Assembly (NCBI RefSeq): GCF_024752355.1
Contig: NZ_JANTHZ010000002.1
Span: 372,001 to 436,000, forward strand
DNA from: Ancylobacter mangrovi
GTDB taxonomy: Bacteria > Pseudomonadota > Alphaproteobacteria > Rhizobiales > Xanthobacteraceae
Length of the DNA stretch: 64,000 nucleotides
Reading direction: 5' to 3'
The translations under genes and the position numbers were made by a program. This document shows, piece by piece, positions 1 to 10,166 of this stretch. Position 1 is the first letter of the stretch; each line of letters starts with the position of its first letter. The notes under the pieces were generated by a model. It saw nothing but the letters and a program-made list of their open reading frames with translations, was not told the DNA's origin and made no database searches.

Positions 1-78
1 CGTGCGAATCTCACCAGTGACGGGCGCGCGTCCGGCCCTCGAATGTCCGTGCGGCATCCTTCCGTCCCGGAGTGCTCG

Positions 79-558
79 ATGAAGTCTCATTCCCGCTTCC
101 TGCATCTCGCCGCGATTGGCGCGGCCGCTTCCCTGGCTGCCGCCTGCGCGCCGTCCACCACGGCGCCGCCGGTCGCCACGCCGGCGACGCCGCAATTCAT
201 CTCGCCGATCACGCCGCAGCAGGTGGAAGGCAAATGGGGGCTCGCCGCCTATCATCGTCCGGACGATGCGGTGCGCACCGAGAAGCAGGCCCGCGAAGGC
301 TGCCGCCAGCCCTACGTCATCAATGCCGGCCCCTCCGGCGGCTTCATGATGTACCTCGCCGACGAATCGCAGCCCTCGGAAGTGGTGTCGAAGCAGACCC
401 CACCCGGCCCGACCTATATCGGCCTGCCGGACGAGCCCCCGGGCGCGCAGACCGACCGTGAGGTGGTGCGCTTCGACAGCAATGTGATGGTACTCAAATG
501 GGTCGACCCGGAAGTCGCCGGGCGCTACGGCACCATGGTCTATGTGCGCTGCCCGTGA
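79..558 (+). CDS. Putative secreted lipoprotein of unknown function
   Basis: This encodes 159 residues. The N-terminus has a basic start, a hydrophobic stretch (about residues 6-22) and an Ala-rich stretch ending in Cys (AAAC), so it looks like a lipoprotein signal, although the lipobox lacks the usual Leu at -3. A Pro/Thr/Ala-rich linker and a small globular domain with two further cysteines follow. I chose the ATG at 79 because a GGAG lies upstream and the signal peptide starts there; an in-frame ATG at 43 would add 12 polar residues. No domain was recognised. It precedes an L,D-transpeptidase gene, so a cell-envelope role is possible but only inferred from position. Confidence 0.7.
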   Translation: MKSHSRFLHLAAIGAAASLAAACAPSTTAPPVATPATPQFISPITPQQVEGKWGLAAYHRPDDAVRTEKQAREGCRQPYVINAGPSGGFMMYLADESQPSEVVSKQTPPGPTYIGLPDEPPGAQTDREVVRFDSNVMVLKWVDPEVAGRYGTMVYVRCP

Positions 559-665
559 GGCGGCGCCCCGGCTCCCGGGCACGGAGCGGCGGTAGCTTAT
601 AACCCTTCGTTAACCATGGTTCGGGAAAACTGTGGTCAACGAAACGACATCAGGTTGCCGCCGCC

Positions 666-1646
666 ATGCGTGATTCGCGCCGCGCAGGAACTGACATCGG
701 GCTCCCGTGCCCCGCAGTGGTCGGGATCGCCGGCGGAGCGCTGATGGCGCTCTTCGCCTTCGCCGCGCCGGCGGCGGCCCAGAGCGGCATGTACGGCTTC
801 GAATCCTCCTACCGGCTGTTCTCCGGCAACGGCTCCCCGCGCGGCGGCTCGCATGGCTGGCAGCCCGGCGCGCCGAGCGTCTATCCGCCCGGGCAGGTCT
901 ACCGGGCGCCTCCCCGCGGCCATGGCGGCCCCGGCTATGGCGCCGGCACGCTCGCCGTGGGCTCGGCCTACGGCTCGGGCGGCGGGGTCTACGGCACCGT
1001 CCCGCGGGGCAACACCACGTCCGGCTTCGTGCCGCCCGGCAATGTCCCGGGCGCGGCCAACGCGGGCGGCGGATCGAGCTATGACGCGCGCCGCACGGCC
1101 CCGCAGATGGCGGCCGCCACGCCCGACTATGACGATGACTATTACGACGAGGACGGCCCGGCGCTGCCGGTGCGCCGCGAGGTCAGCGGCGGGCAGGGCG
1201 TCGATCCCAAGTTCAACCGCCATGTGGTGAGCTATTCCAGCGCCGACCCGCCGGGCACCATCATCGTCGATACCGGGGCGCGCTTCCTCTACCTCATCGA
1301 GCCCGGCGGCAAGGCGCTGCGCTACGGCATCGGTGTCGGCCGCGAGGGCTTCGCCTGGAGCGGCACGCAGCGCATCTCCAGCAAGCGCGAATGGCCGGAC
1401 TGGCGCCCGCCGGCGGAAATGGTCGCCCGGCGTCCCGACCTGCCGGACATGATGCCCGGCGGGCCGGACAACCCGCTCGGCGCCCGCGCGCTCTATCTCG
1501 GCAACACGCTCTACCGTATCCACGGCTCCAACGAGCCCGGCACGATCGGCCAGGCGGTGTCCTCGGGCTGCATCCGCATGCGCAATGACGACGTGATCGA
1601 CCTCTACAACCGCGTGCAGGTCGGCACGCTGGTGCGCGTCATCTGA
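666..1646 (+). CDS. L,D-transpeptidase (YkuD family), secreted
   Basis: This is a periplasmic enzyme of the ErfK/YbiS/YcfS/YnhG type. The family makes 3-3 peptidoglycan crosslinks or attaches proteins to peptidoglycan through a Cys-dependent acyl transfer. The 326-residue protein has an N-terminal signal peptide (hydrophobic about 18-37, predicted cut after AAA), a Gly/Pro/Tyr-rich low-complexity stretch to about residue 190, and a YkuD domain at about 200-326. The catalytic signature is complete, with His286 in IHGSN and Cys302 in SSGCIRM. The low-complexity linker probably spans the periplasm. It does not overlap its neighbours, and its own promoter probably lies in the AT-richer gap at 590-660. 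Confidence 0.92.
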   Translation: MRDSRRAGTDIGLPCPAVVGIAGGALMALFAFAAPAAAQSGMYGFESSYRLFSGNGSPRGGSHGWQPGAPSVYPPGQVYRAPPRGHGGPGYGAGTLAVGSAYGSGGGVYGTVPRGNTTSGFVPPGNVPGAANAGGGSSYDARRTAPQMAAATPDYDDDYYDEDGPALPVRREVSGGQGVDPKFNRHVVSYSSADPPGTIIVDTGARFLYLIEPGGKALRYGIGVGREGFAWSGTQRISSKREWPDWRPPAEMVARRPDLPDMMPGGPDNPLGARALYLGNTLYRIHGSNEPGTIGQAVSSGCIRMRNDDVIDLYNRVQVGTLVRVI

Positions 1647-1743
1647 CACCCCCATGCGGCACTGCGGGGCGCGGCTTGGATGCGCGCGCCCTCTCCGCTA
1701 TGGTCCGCCGCGTTTTCGGTTCAACGGCGGAGCGACGAGGCAG

Positions 1744-2580
1744 ATGGCTGCGGGCACGGAAGCGGCAGGCACGGACTCCGCAGGTGGCAACGCGCTGGGC
1801 GCGGACGCCGCCGGCATGAACGCTGCGAGTGCCGCCGACACTCATTTCGGCTTCCGCACGGTGCCGCTGGGCGAGAAGCAGCGGATGGTGGACGAGGTGT
1901 TCCATTCGGTCGCCCGCCGCTACGACCTCATGAACGACCTGATGTCGATGGGCCTGCACCGGGTCTGGAAGGACCTGCTGGTCTCGCGCATCCGCCCGCC
2001 CAGGAGCGCCCGGCCGTTCGCGCTGCTGGACGTGGCGGGCGGCACCGGCGACGTCTCGTTCCGCACGGTCGAGGCCGGCGGGGCCGGCACCCGCGCCACC
2101 GTCGCCGACATCAATGGCGGCATGCTCGCCGTCGGGCGCGAGCGCGCCGCCGGGCTCGGCCTTGCCGACCGCGTCGAGTTCGTCGAGGCCAATGCCGAGG
2201 AACTGCCCTTTCCCGACCGCTCCTTCGACGCCACCTCCATCGCCTTCGGCATCCGCAACGTGCCGCGCATGGACAAGGCGCTGGCCGAAATGCGCCGGGT
2301 GCTGAAGCCGGGCGGGCGCTGCTTCGTGCTGGAATTCTCGCGCGTCGACGTGCCGGTCCTCGACGCGATCTACGACACCTATTCGTTCAAGCTCATCCCC
2401 GGCATGGGCCGGATGGTGACGGGCGACGCCGAATCCTACCAGTACCTCGTCGAATCGATCCGCCGCTTTCCCCCGCCGGAGGCGTTCGCGGAGATGATGC
2501 GTGCCGCCGGGCTCAAGCGCGTGGACTACACGCCGCTGACCGGGGGTATCGTCGCCCTGCATTCCGGCGTGCGGATCTAG
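1744..2580 (+). CDS. ubiE: Ubiquinone/menaquinone C-methyltransferase UbiE
   Basis: UbiE is an SAM-dependent methyltransferase that adds the C-methyl group in ubiquinone (and menaquinone) synthesis. The 278-residue protein shows the SAM-binding glycine loop AGGTGDVSF, the family motif [13 protein letters not shown] and the post-motif [15 protein letters not shown]. The first 35 or so residues are an Ala/Gly-rich extension before the conserved [13 protein letters not shown] start of the family. The ATG at 1744 follows a GGAG-type ribosome site; the frame is open further upstream to 1654, so the start is moderately certain. ubiB begins 4 bases after the stop, which supports an operon for quinone synthesis. 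Confidence 0.95.
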   Translation: MAAGTEAAGTDSAGGNALGADAAGMNAASAADTHFGFRTVPLGEKQRMVDEVFHSVARRYDLMNDLMSMGLHRVWKDLLVSRIRPPRSARPFALLDVAGGTGDVSFRTVEAGGAGTRATVADINGGMLAVGRERAAGLGLADRVEFVEANAEELPFPDRSFDATSIAFGIRNVPRMDKALAEMRRVLKPGGRCFVLEFSRVDVPVLDAIYDTYSFKLIPGMGRMVTGDAESYQYLVESIRRFPPPEAFAEMMRAAGLKRVDYTPLTGGIVALHSGVRI

Positions 2581-2584
2581 CGGC

Positions 2585-4153
2585 GTGGCCACACCCCTCG
2601 GCGATTTCCTGCGTCTTGCCCGGGCGGGCTTCGTGCTCGCGCGGGAGGGCGTCGTCTCGCGCATCGATCCGGCCATGCTGCCGCCGGGCTCGGAGCCGCT
2701 GTTCGCGGTGGCGAAGCTGATCGAGCGGCGCGGGCCGGCCTCCAGCGCCGCGCGCCTCGGCGCCGCCATCTCCCGGCTCGGCCCGTCCTACGTCAAGCTC
2801 GGCCAGTTCCTCGCCACGCGCCCGGACGTGGTCGGCGCGCAGCTCGCGCGCGACCTCGAGACGCTGCAGGACCGCATGCCGCCCTTCCCGCAGGAAGTGG
2901 CGGAACAGACCATCGTCCGCAATTTCGACCAGCCGGCGAGCGTCGTCTATCAGCGGCTCGGCCCGCCGCTGGCGGCCGCCTCCATCGCCCAGGTGCACCA
3001 GGGCGAGGTGAGCGATCCCGACGGCACGGTGCGAAAGGTGGCGGTGAAGGTGCTGCGCCCGGACGTGCAGCGCCGCTTCCGCATCGACCTCTCCTCCTTC
3101 TACCGCGCCGCCCGCCTCGGCGAGCGCGCCTCGCCCGAGGGCCAGAGGCTGCGGCTGGTCGCCATCGTCGACACGCTGGCCCGCTCGGTGGCGATGGAGA
3201 TGGACCTCCGGCTGGAGGCGGCCGCGCTCTCGGAGCTCGCCCAGAACACGCAGGCCGAGCCCGATTTCCGCGTGCCCTCGGTGGACTGGGACCGCACCGG
3301 CCGCGAGGTGCTCACCACCGAGTGGATCGACGGCATCAAGCTGAACGACCTCGAGGGGCTGCGCGCCGCCGGCCACGACCTGCCGGCGATCGGGCGCATC
3401 GTCATGCAGTCCTTCCTGCGGCACGCGCTGCGCGACGGCTTCTTCCATGCCGACATGCACCCGGGCAACCTGTTCGTCGACGCCGACGGCCGGCTGGTCG
3501 CTGTCGATTGCGGCATCATGGGCCGGCTCGGGCTGAAGGAGCGGCGCTTCCTCGCCGAGATCCTCTACGGCTTCATCACGCGCAACTGGAAGCGCACCGC
3601 CGAGGTGCATTTCGAAGCCGGCTACGTGCCCGCGCATCATTCGGTGGAGGACTTCGCGCAGGCGATCCGCGCCATCGGCGAGCCGATCTATTCGCGCCGC
3701 GCCGACCAGATCTCGATGGCGAAGCTTCTCACCTTGCTGTTCGAGGTCACCGCCCTGTTCGACATGAAGACGCGGCCCGAACTGCTGCTGCTGCAGAAGA
3801 CCATGGTGGTGGTGGAGGGCGTCGCCCGCTCGCTCGACCCGCAGCTCGACATGTGGAAGACCTCCGAGCCAGTGGTGCGGAACTGGATCGAGCGCAATCT
3901 CGGCCCGGTCGGGCGGATCGAGGAGGTCGCCCACGGCGTCAGCGCGATCGGCCGCTCGCTGCAGTCGCTGCCGGACCTCATCGCCCAGGGCCAGCGCATC
4001 GCCGACCAGCTCGATGCCGCGACGCGGCACGGGCTCACCCTCGCGCCGGAAACCACGGAGGCGATCGGGCGCGCCGAGGGGCGCGGCAATCGCTGGATGA
4101 GCATCGCACTCTGGGTCATCGTGGTACTGCTCGCGTTCAACCTGCTGACGTGA
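2585..4153 (+). CDS. ubiB: UbiB, ABC1-family atypical kinase for ubiquinone synthesis
   Basis: UbiB is a membrane-attached atypical kinase/ATPase needed for ubiquinone synthesis. This 522-residue protein has the family signature KLGQFLATRPD at about residues 72-82, an Ala-rich nucleotide loop around AAASIAQVHQG, the catalytic FHADMHPGN segment and a DCGIMGRL (DFG-like) motif. A single hydrophobic segment ends the protein (about 503-521), as expected for membrane anchoring. The start is GTG at 2585, four bases after ubiE, and the conserved FVLAREG follows directly. The short spacing to ubiE suggests translation coupling. Confidence 0.95.
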   Translation: MATPLGDFLRLARAGFVLAREGVVSRIDPAMLPPGSEPLFAVAKLIERRGPASSAARLGAAISRLGPSYVKLGQFLATRPDVVGAQLARDLETLQDRMPPFPQEVAEQTIVRNFDQPASVVYQRLGPPLAAASIAQVHQGEVSDPDGTVRKVAVKVLRPDVQRRFRIDLSSFYRAARLGERASPEGQRLRLVAIVDTLARSVAMEMDLRLEAAALSELAQNTQAEPDFRVPSVDWDRTGREVLTTEWIDGIKLNDLEGLRAAGHDLPAIGRIVMQSFLRHALRDGFFHADMHPGNLFVDADGRLVAVDCGIMGRLGLKERRFLAEILYGFITRNWKRTAEVHFEAGYVPAHHSVEDFAQAIRAIGEPIYSRRADQISMAKLLTLLFEVTALFDMKTRPELLLLQKTMVVVEGVARSLDPQLDMWKTSEPVVRNWIERNLGPVGRIEEVAHGVSAIGRSLQSLPDLIAQGQRIADQLDAATRHGLTLAPETTEAIGRAEGRGNRWMSIALWVIVVLLAFNLLT

Positions 4154-4204
4154 CGGCGCCGGCGGCGGCATCGACGCTGCCAGGGCGCGGAAGATGGAAG
4201 GACC

Positions 4205-5434
4205 ATGCTCGCGGACAAGCGCATCCTGCTCATCATCGGCGGCGGCATCGCCGCCTATAAGAGCCTCGACCTGATCCGCCGGCTGAAGGAACGCGGCGCG
4301 GGCGTGCGCGTGGTCATGACCGCGGCGGCGCAGCACTTCGTCACCCCGCTTGCCGCCGGCGCGCTCGCCCATGACCGGGTGTTCACCGAGCTGTTCGACC
4401 GCGAGGACGAGCAGGATGTCGGCCATATCCGGCTCTCGCGCGAGGCGGACCTCGTCATCGTCGCGCCGGCCACCGCCGACCTGATGGCGAAGATGGTGCA
4501 CGGCCTCGCCGACGACCTCGCTTCCGCCGTGCTGCTCGCCAGCGACAAGAGGGTGCTCGTCGCCCCGGCGATGAACCCGCTGATGTGGGCCCATGCCGCC
4601 ACCCGGCGCAACGTCGCCCGGCTCGTCGCCGATGGCATCGCCTTCGTCGGGCCGAATGCCGGCGCCATGGCCGAGCGCGGCGAGGAGGGCGCCGGGCGCA
4701 TGGCCGAGCCGCTCGAGATCGTCGCCGCGGCCGAGCAGGCGCTCGCGCCCGCCGGCCCGCTCGCCGGGCGGCACGTGCTCATCACCTCCGGCCCGACCCA
4801 CGAGCCGATCGACCCGGTGCGCTACATCGCCAACCGGTCCTCCGGCAAGCAGGGCCACGCCATCGCCGCCGCCGCCGCGCGGGCGGGCGCGCAGGTCACG
4901 CTCGTCTCCGGCCCGGTGAACCTGCCCGACCCGCAGGGCGTGGCGGTGCGCCATGTCGAGACCGCGCGCGAGATGCTGGCGGCGGTGGAGGCGGCGCTGC
5001 CGGCGGACGCCGCCATCTTCGCCGCCGCGGTGGCCGACTGGCGCACCGCGAGCGAGGCGGACGAGAAGATGAAGAAGGACGGCAAGGCGATCCCCGCGCT
5101 GGCGCTGGCCGAGAATCCCGACATCCTCGCCACGGTGGCGCATCTGTCGAACCGCCGGCCGCGCCTCGTCGTCGGCTTCGCGGCGGAGACGCAGGACGTG
5201 GTCGCTTATGCGCAGGCGAAACGCGCGCGCAAGGGCTGCGACTGGATCGTCGCCAATGACGTGTCGCGCCGCAGCGGCATCGAGGGCGGGGTGATGGGCG
5301 GCGATGAGAACGCGGTCCACCTCATCACCGCCGAGGGCGTCGAGCACTGGCCGCGCGCCTCCAAGGCCGACGTCGCCGGCCGGCTCGTGGCGCGGGTCGC
5401 CGCCGCGCTCGGGCCGATGGAGGCCGCCTCGTGA
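4205..5434 (+). CDS. coaBC: Bifunctional CoaBC (4'-phosphopantothenoylcysteine synthetase/decarboxylase)
   Basis: This bifunctional enzyme performs two steps of coenzyme A synthesis: ligation of cysteine to 4'-phosphopantothenate (CoaB) and FMN-dependent decarboxylation of the product (CoaC). The 409-residue protein has an N-terminal flavoprotein domain ([17 protein letters not shown], then APAMNPLMW) and a C-terminal CoaB domain starting near residue 188 ([15 protein letters not shown]) with the conserved lysine-rich segment KMKKDGKAI. The length is normal. It overlaps dut by 4 bases (GTGA), so the two are translationally coupled; coaBC-dut adjacency is common in bacteria. Confidence 0.96.
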   Translation: MLADKRILLIIGGGIAAYKSLDLIRRLKERGAGVRVVMTAAAQHFVTPLAAGALAHDRVFTELFDREDEQDVGHIRLSREADLVIVAPATADLMAKMVHGLADDLASAVLLASDKRVLVAPAMNPLMWAHAATRRNVARLVADGIAFVGPNAGAMAERGEEGAGRMAEPLEIVAAAEQALAPAGPLAGRHVLITSGPTHEPIDPVRYIANRSSGKQGHAIAAAAARAGAQVTLVSGPVNLPDPQGVAVRHVETAREMLAAVEAALPADAAIFAAAVADWRTASEADEKMKKDGKAIPALALAENPDILATVAHLSNRRPRLVVGFAAETQDVVAYAQAKRARKGCDWIVANDVSRRSGIEGGVMGGDENAVHLITAEGVEHWPRASKADVAGRLVARVAAALGPMEAAS

Positions 5435-5904
5435 GCGTTCCCGTTCCCGTCACCGTCCTGCCCCACGCCGCCGGCCTGCCGCTGCCCGCCTACGCCACCG
5501 ACGGCGCGGCCGGGCTCGACCTTCTCGCCGCCCTGCCGGCAGAGGAGCCGCTGGTGCTCGCCCCGCGCGCCCGCGCCGCCGTGCCGACCGGGCTGTGCCT
5601 CGCGCTGCCGGAGGGCTACGAGGCGCAGATCCGGCCGCGCTCGGGCCTCGCGCTGAAGCAGGGGCTCACCGTCCTCAACGCGCCCGGCACGGTCGATTCC
5701 GACTATCGCGGCGAGGTGAAGGTGCTGCTGGTCAATCTCGGCGAGGCGCCGGTGATCCTGGAGCGCGGCCAGCGCATCGCGCAGATGGTGGTGGCGCCGG
5801 TGACGCGCATTCAGCTCATCGAGGCCGGGGGATTAACCGAAACAACACGCGGCAGCGGTGGATTCGGTTCAACGGGGCTCGACGGCGGGACAATATCACG
5901 TTAG
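5431..5904 (+). CDS. dut: dUTP diphosphatase (dUTPase)
   Basis: The trimeric dUTPase converts dUTP to dUMP and pyrophosphate, keeping uracil out of DNA and supplying the dTMP precursor. All five family motifs can be seen in 157 residues: [33 protein letters not shown] and the C-terminal glycine-rich arm [10 protein letters not shown]. The start is GTG at 5431, inside the coaBC stop. The next gene begins 9 bases after the stop. Confidence 0.96.
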   Translation: MSVPVPVTVLPHAAGLPLPAYATDGAAGLDLLAALPAEEPLVLAPRARAAVPTGLCLALPEGYEAQIRPRSGLALKQGLTVLNAPGTVDSDYRGEVKVLLVNLGEAPVILERGQRIAQMVVAPVTRIQLIEAGGLTETTRGSGGFGSTGLDGGTISR

Positions 5905-5913
5905 CGAGAGGCC

Positions 5914-6357
5914 ATGCCGCGCTTATCCGACAAAAGCCTGCTCGCCATCGCCGCCGTGGTCGACGTCGCGCTTCACGCGCGCGGCGCGCCGGTGGCCGCG
6001 AAGGCGCTGGCGGCCCGTCACCAGCTTCCCCCGCGCCATCTCGAGCCGGTGCTGCAGTCGCTCGTGCATGCGGGCGTGCTGAAGGGCGTGCGCGGCCCGC
6101 GCGGCGGCTATGAGCTCGCGCGCGAGCGCCGGCGCATCACCGTGGCCGAAGTGGTGCGGGTGGTCGAGGCCGAGGCGGGCGAGGCCATGGCCGCGTTCCC
6201 GCCGATCGTCATCGACATCGTGCAGCCCGCCGTGGCGGAGGCGGAGCGCGCCTTCGAGAACGCGCTCGACGAGATCACGATCGAGACTCTGTGCCGCGCC
6301 GCCGCGCAGAACACGCTGCGCCGGGGATTGCCCGAAGGTATCGATTTCACCATATAA
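5914..6357 (+). CDS. Rrf2-family transcriptional regulator, probably controlling cysK
   Basis: This encodes a 147-residue winged-helix repressor of the Rrf2 family. The DNA-binding part (about 1-75) carries the typical RGPRGGYELAR wing. Rrf2 members that bind an Fe-S cluster have three closely spaced cysteines near residues 90-110; this protein has one Cys (in TLCRAAA, about residue 128), so it probably does not bind a cluster. That is the situation in CymR, the cysteine regulator of Firmicutes, which works with CysK and O-acetylserine. cysK follows directly, with a palindrome in between, so a sulfur-responsive role is a reasonable inference. The start ATG follows GAGAGG. Confidence 0.85.
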   Translation: MPRLSDKSLLAIAAVVDVALHARGAPVAAKALAARHQLPPRHLEPVLQSLVHAGVLKGVRGPRGGYELARERRRITVAEVVRVVEAEAGEAMAAFPPIVIDIVQPAVAEAERAFENALDEITIETLCRAAAQNTLRRGLPEGIDFTI

Positions 6358-6385
6358 TTTTGTATATTATGTCGTTCCTCGACAT
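6353..6385 (+). promoter_or_regulatory. Candidate cysK promoter and operator
   Basis: An AT-rich island stands out in GC-rich surroundings. It contains a perfect TATAAT (6353-6358) and, just downstream, a perfect inverted repeat ATGTCG-N5-CGACAT (6369-6385). No good -35 at standard spacing was found; TTGCCC at 6328 leaves 19 bases. A repressor bound to the inverted repeat would cover the transcription start, which fits an Rrf2 regulator encoded immediately upstream. The repeat is seen directly; its function is inferred. Confidence 0.5.
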
Positions 6386-6482
6386 TATTTCGTGAATATG
6401 GTAGCACCGGGCCGATCTCGATGCGCCGGACGTGCGCCCGGGGCGCAGAGCCGCCTCGGCATCGAGCCCTGAGGAGGCACCC

Positions 6483-7466
<984 letters not shown>

Positions 7467-7500
7467 CTCCTCGCCGGCTCTTCGACGCCGGTGCCCTTCT

Positions 7501-7515
7501 AGCGGGACTCCCGCT
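7501..7515. terminator. Perfect 7-bp hairpin after cysK, possible weak terminator
   Basis: AGCGGGA-C-TCCCGCT is a perfect inverted repeat 35 bases after the cysK stop. The one-base spacer means the inner pairs would have to open to form a loop. There is no T-run after it, so a Rho-independent role is doubtful. Confidence 0.3.
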
Positions 7516-7596
7516 CCGGTAAAGTTCGGGTGATTCGGACCGCGCCGTGCGCGCGGCCGGCCGGGGCGAAACGTCGGCAAGGGGGGACAGGCGCGG

Positions 7597-10161
7597 ATGG
7601 CGCAGCCGGCCGGCAGCGGCGCAGCCATTGAGGTGGCGGGAGGAAACCGGACGTCCGGCCCCCGCACCCGGCGTCGTCGCTCGGCATCCGCCCTTTCCCT
7701 CGTTACCTCGACCCTGAGCGCCGCCACGCTGTGGGCGGCAGGCCTCTCGGGCGCGGCCGCACAGACCGCCACCGCCCCATCGGCCGGTCACTCCCTGTTC
7801 GCCCCGCTCGCCGCGCTCGGGCCGGACGTGCTGATCGGCCTCGCGCTGGTTCTGGGCCTCATCGCCTTCGCCACCACCACCGCCATCGTCCATGTGCGCT
7901 TCCGCCGCCAGGCGCTGGAGCGCGAGACCTTCGCCTTCGGGGAGATCTCGCGGCTCGAGGCGCAGATCGAGGAGGCGCGCGCGCTGCTGCTCGCCGAGCC
8001 GCAGATCGTCGTGGTCTGGCGCGACCCGGCGGCGGAGCCGGAAATCATCGGCAACACGCCCGCCTTCACCGGCGTCGCCGCGCCCGGCCGCATCCTCGCC
8101 TTCGGCGCCTGGCTGGCGCCCTCCTCGGCGCGCGAGATCGAGAGCGCGATCGACCTGCTGCGCCGGCGCGGCGCGCCCTTCGCCACCACCCTCGCCACCC
8201 AGGACGACCGCCATGTCGAGGCGGACGGGCGCCCGGTCGGCTCGGCGGTGATCCTGCGGCTGCGCGACATCACCGGTGTGCGGCTCGACTATGCCCGCCT
8301 GCACGAGGGCTATCGCGCGCTCGACGCGGAAAGCTCGGCCGTGCGTGCCCTGCTCGACGCGCTGGCCGTCCCGGCCTGGGTCGGCGACGCGGCCGGCCGG
8401 CTGCTCTGGGCCAACCGCGCCTATGCCCATGCGGTCGAGGCCCGCGACGGAGCGGACGCGGTGGCGCGCGACCTCGCCCTGCTCGACAAGACCGGCCGCG
8501 ACCAGGCCGCCCAGGCCCGCTCCGAGGGCAAGCCCTTCGCCGCCCGCCTGCCGGTGGTGGTCGCCGGGTCGCGCCGCGTGCTCGACGTGCAGGAGGTGAG
8601 CACCACTGAGGGCACCGCCGGCATCGCACTCGACGCCACCGAGGCCGAGGCGGTGCGGGTCGAGCTCGCCCACGTCATCGGCGCGCACCGGCGCACGCTC
8701 GACCAGCTCGCCACAGCGGTCGCCATCTTCGGCGCCGACCAGCGGCTGGTGTTCCACAACGCCGCCTATGCCAGCCTGTTCGAGCTCGACCCCGCCTTCC
8801 TCGACGAGCGCCCGACCGACACCGCCACGCTCGATCGCCTGCGCGCCGCCCGGCGCCTGCCCGAGCAGGCCGATTTCCGCGTCTGGCGCGACGAGCTCCA
8901 CGCCGCCTACCGCTCGCTGGAGCCGCGCGAGCACTGGTGGCACCTGCCCGGCGGGCGCACGCTGCGCGTGGTCACCGCCCCCAATCCCGAAGGCGGCGTG
9001 ACCTATCTGTTCGACGAGGTCACCGAGCGGCTGGCGCTGGAGAGCCGCTTCAACTCGCTCACCCGCATCCAGAGCGAGACGCTGGACGCGCTCGCCGAGG
9101 CGGTCGCGGTGTTCGGCAGCGACGGGCGGCTCGGGCTCAGCAATTCCGCCTTCGCGCGGATGTGGAAGCTGGAGCCGGCCGTGCTGAAGCGCCAGCCGCA
9201 TATCGACCTCGTCGCCGAGGCCTGCGACCCGCTCACCGCCGACAGCGTGGTGTGGACGCGCCTGCGCGCCGCCGTCACCGGCATCGAGGCACGCGTGCCG
9301 ACCGAGTTCCGGCTGGAGCGCACCGACGGCAGCGTGTTCGACGGCTCCACCCAGCCGCTGCCGGACGGCGGCACGCTGGTGACGCTGCGCGACGTGACCG
9401 ACAGCGTCCATGTCGAGCGCGCGCTGGTGGACCGCAACGAGGCGCTGGTCGCCGCCGACCACCTGAAGAGCAGCTTCGTCAGCCACGTCTCCTACGAGCT
9501 GCGCTCGCCGCTCACCACCATCATCGGCTTCGCCCAGCTTCTCGACGACGTCGCCATCGGCCCGCTCAACACCAAGCAGCGGGCCTATGTGACGCACATC
9601 ACCGAATCCAGCGCGGCGCTGCTCGCCATCATCAACGACATCCTCGACCTCGCCACCATCGACGCCGGCACGGTGGCGCTGGAGCTCGGCGACGTCGACG
9701 TGCGCACCGCCATGCAGGCGGCCGCCGAGGGCGTGCGCGACCGCCTCGCCGAGGGCGGGCTAAGGCTCGCCATCGAGCCCGGCAATGCCGCCGGCACCTT
9801 CCGCGCCGATGCCAAGCGCGTGCGCCAGATCCTCTACAACCTGCTCTCCAACGCCGTCGGCTTCGCGCCGGAAGGCTCCACAGTCACGCTCTCGGCCGAG
9901 CGCCGCGACGGCGAGGTGATGTTCCGCGTGCGCGACCTCGGCCCCGGCATCCCGCCCGAGATCGGCGAGCGCGTATTCGACCGCTTCGAGAGCCACACCG
10001 CCGGCTCGCGCCATCGCGGCGTCGGCCTCGGCCTGTCGATCGTGCGCGCGCTGATGGCGCTGCACGGCGGCAGCGTCGCCATCGCCCCCGCGCCCGGCGG
10101 GGGAACGCTCGTCACCTGCATCTTTCCGGCCGCCGGGGCGGGCCGGGCAGCGGCGGAGTAG
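7597..10161 (+). CDS. divL: DivL-type PAS pseudo-histidine kinase with Tyr in place of His
   Basis: This is an 854-residue membrane sensor. The order is a hydrophobic N-terminus, one clear transmembrane helix near residues 70-95, a coiled stretch, PAS-like repeats to about 600, a HisKA-type helix pair (about 620-690) and a HATPase domain (about 730-845; N-box NLLSNAV, G boxes DLGPGIP and GVGLGLSIV). The normally phosphorylated His is Tyr633 in the sequence SYELRSPL. A Tyr at this position is the hallmark of Caulobacter DivL, which interacts with DivK and the CckA-ChpT-CtrA cell-cycle pathway. The neighbouring TsaE/phosphotransferase gene matches, as I recall, the divL setting in other alphaproteobacteria. 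The start at 7597 is the longest choice and uncertain. Confidence 0.85.
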   Translation: MAQPAGSGAAIEVAGGNRTSGPRTRRRRSASALSLVTSTLSAATLWAAGLSGAAAQTATAPSAGHSLFAPLAALGPDVLIGLALVLGLIAFATTTAIVHVRFRRQALERETFAFGEISRLEAQIEEARALLLAEPQIVVVWRDPAAEPEIIGNTPAFTGVAAPGRILAFGAWLAPSSAREIESAIDLLRRRGAPFATTLATQDDRHVEADGRPVGSAVILRLRDITGVRLDYARLHEGYRALDAESSAVRALLDALAVPAWVGDAAGRLLWANRAYAHAVEARDGADAVARDLALLDKTGRDQAAQARSEGKPFAARLPVVVAGSRRVLDVQEVSTTEGTAGIALDATEAEAVRVELAHVIGAHRRTLDQLATAVAIFGADQRLVFHNAAYASLFELDPAFLDERPTDTATLDRLRAARRLPEQADFRVWRDELHAAYRSLEPREHWWHLPGGRTLRVVTAPNPEGGVTYLFDEVTERLALESRFNSLTRIQSETLDALAEAVAVFGSDGRLGLSNSAFARMWKLEPAVLKRQPHIDLVAEACDPLTADSVVWTRLRAAVTGIEARVPTEFRLERTDGSVFDGSTQPLPDGGTLVTLRDVTDSVHVERALVDRNEALVAADHLKSSFVSHVSYELRSPLTTIIGFAQLLDDVAIGPLNTKQRAYVTHITESSAALLAIINDILDLATIDAGTVALELGDVDVRTAMQAAAEGVRDRLAEGGLRLAIEPGNAAGTFRADAKRVRQILYNLLSNAVGFAPEGSTVTLSAERRDGEVMFRVRDLGPGIPPEIGERVFDRFESHTAGSRHRGVGLGLSIVRALMALHGGSVAIAPAPGGGTLVTCIFPAAGAGRAAAE

Positions 10162-10166
10162 TCACG

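Noticed and set aside
612-621. AACCATGGTT palindrome before the L,D-transpeptidase gene, considered as part of a CtrA site
   Set aside because: CtrA sites need TTAA-N7-TTAA; the second half is missing.
2513-5347. 944-codon minus-strand ORF opposite ubiB and coaBC
   Set aside because: Composition is His/Arg/Asp-rich with no domain; it is a shadow of two clear genes.
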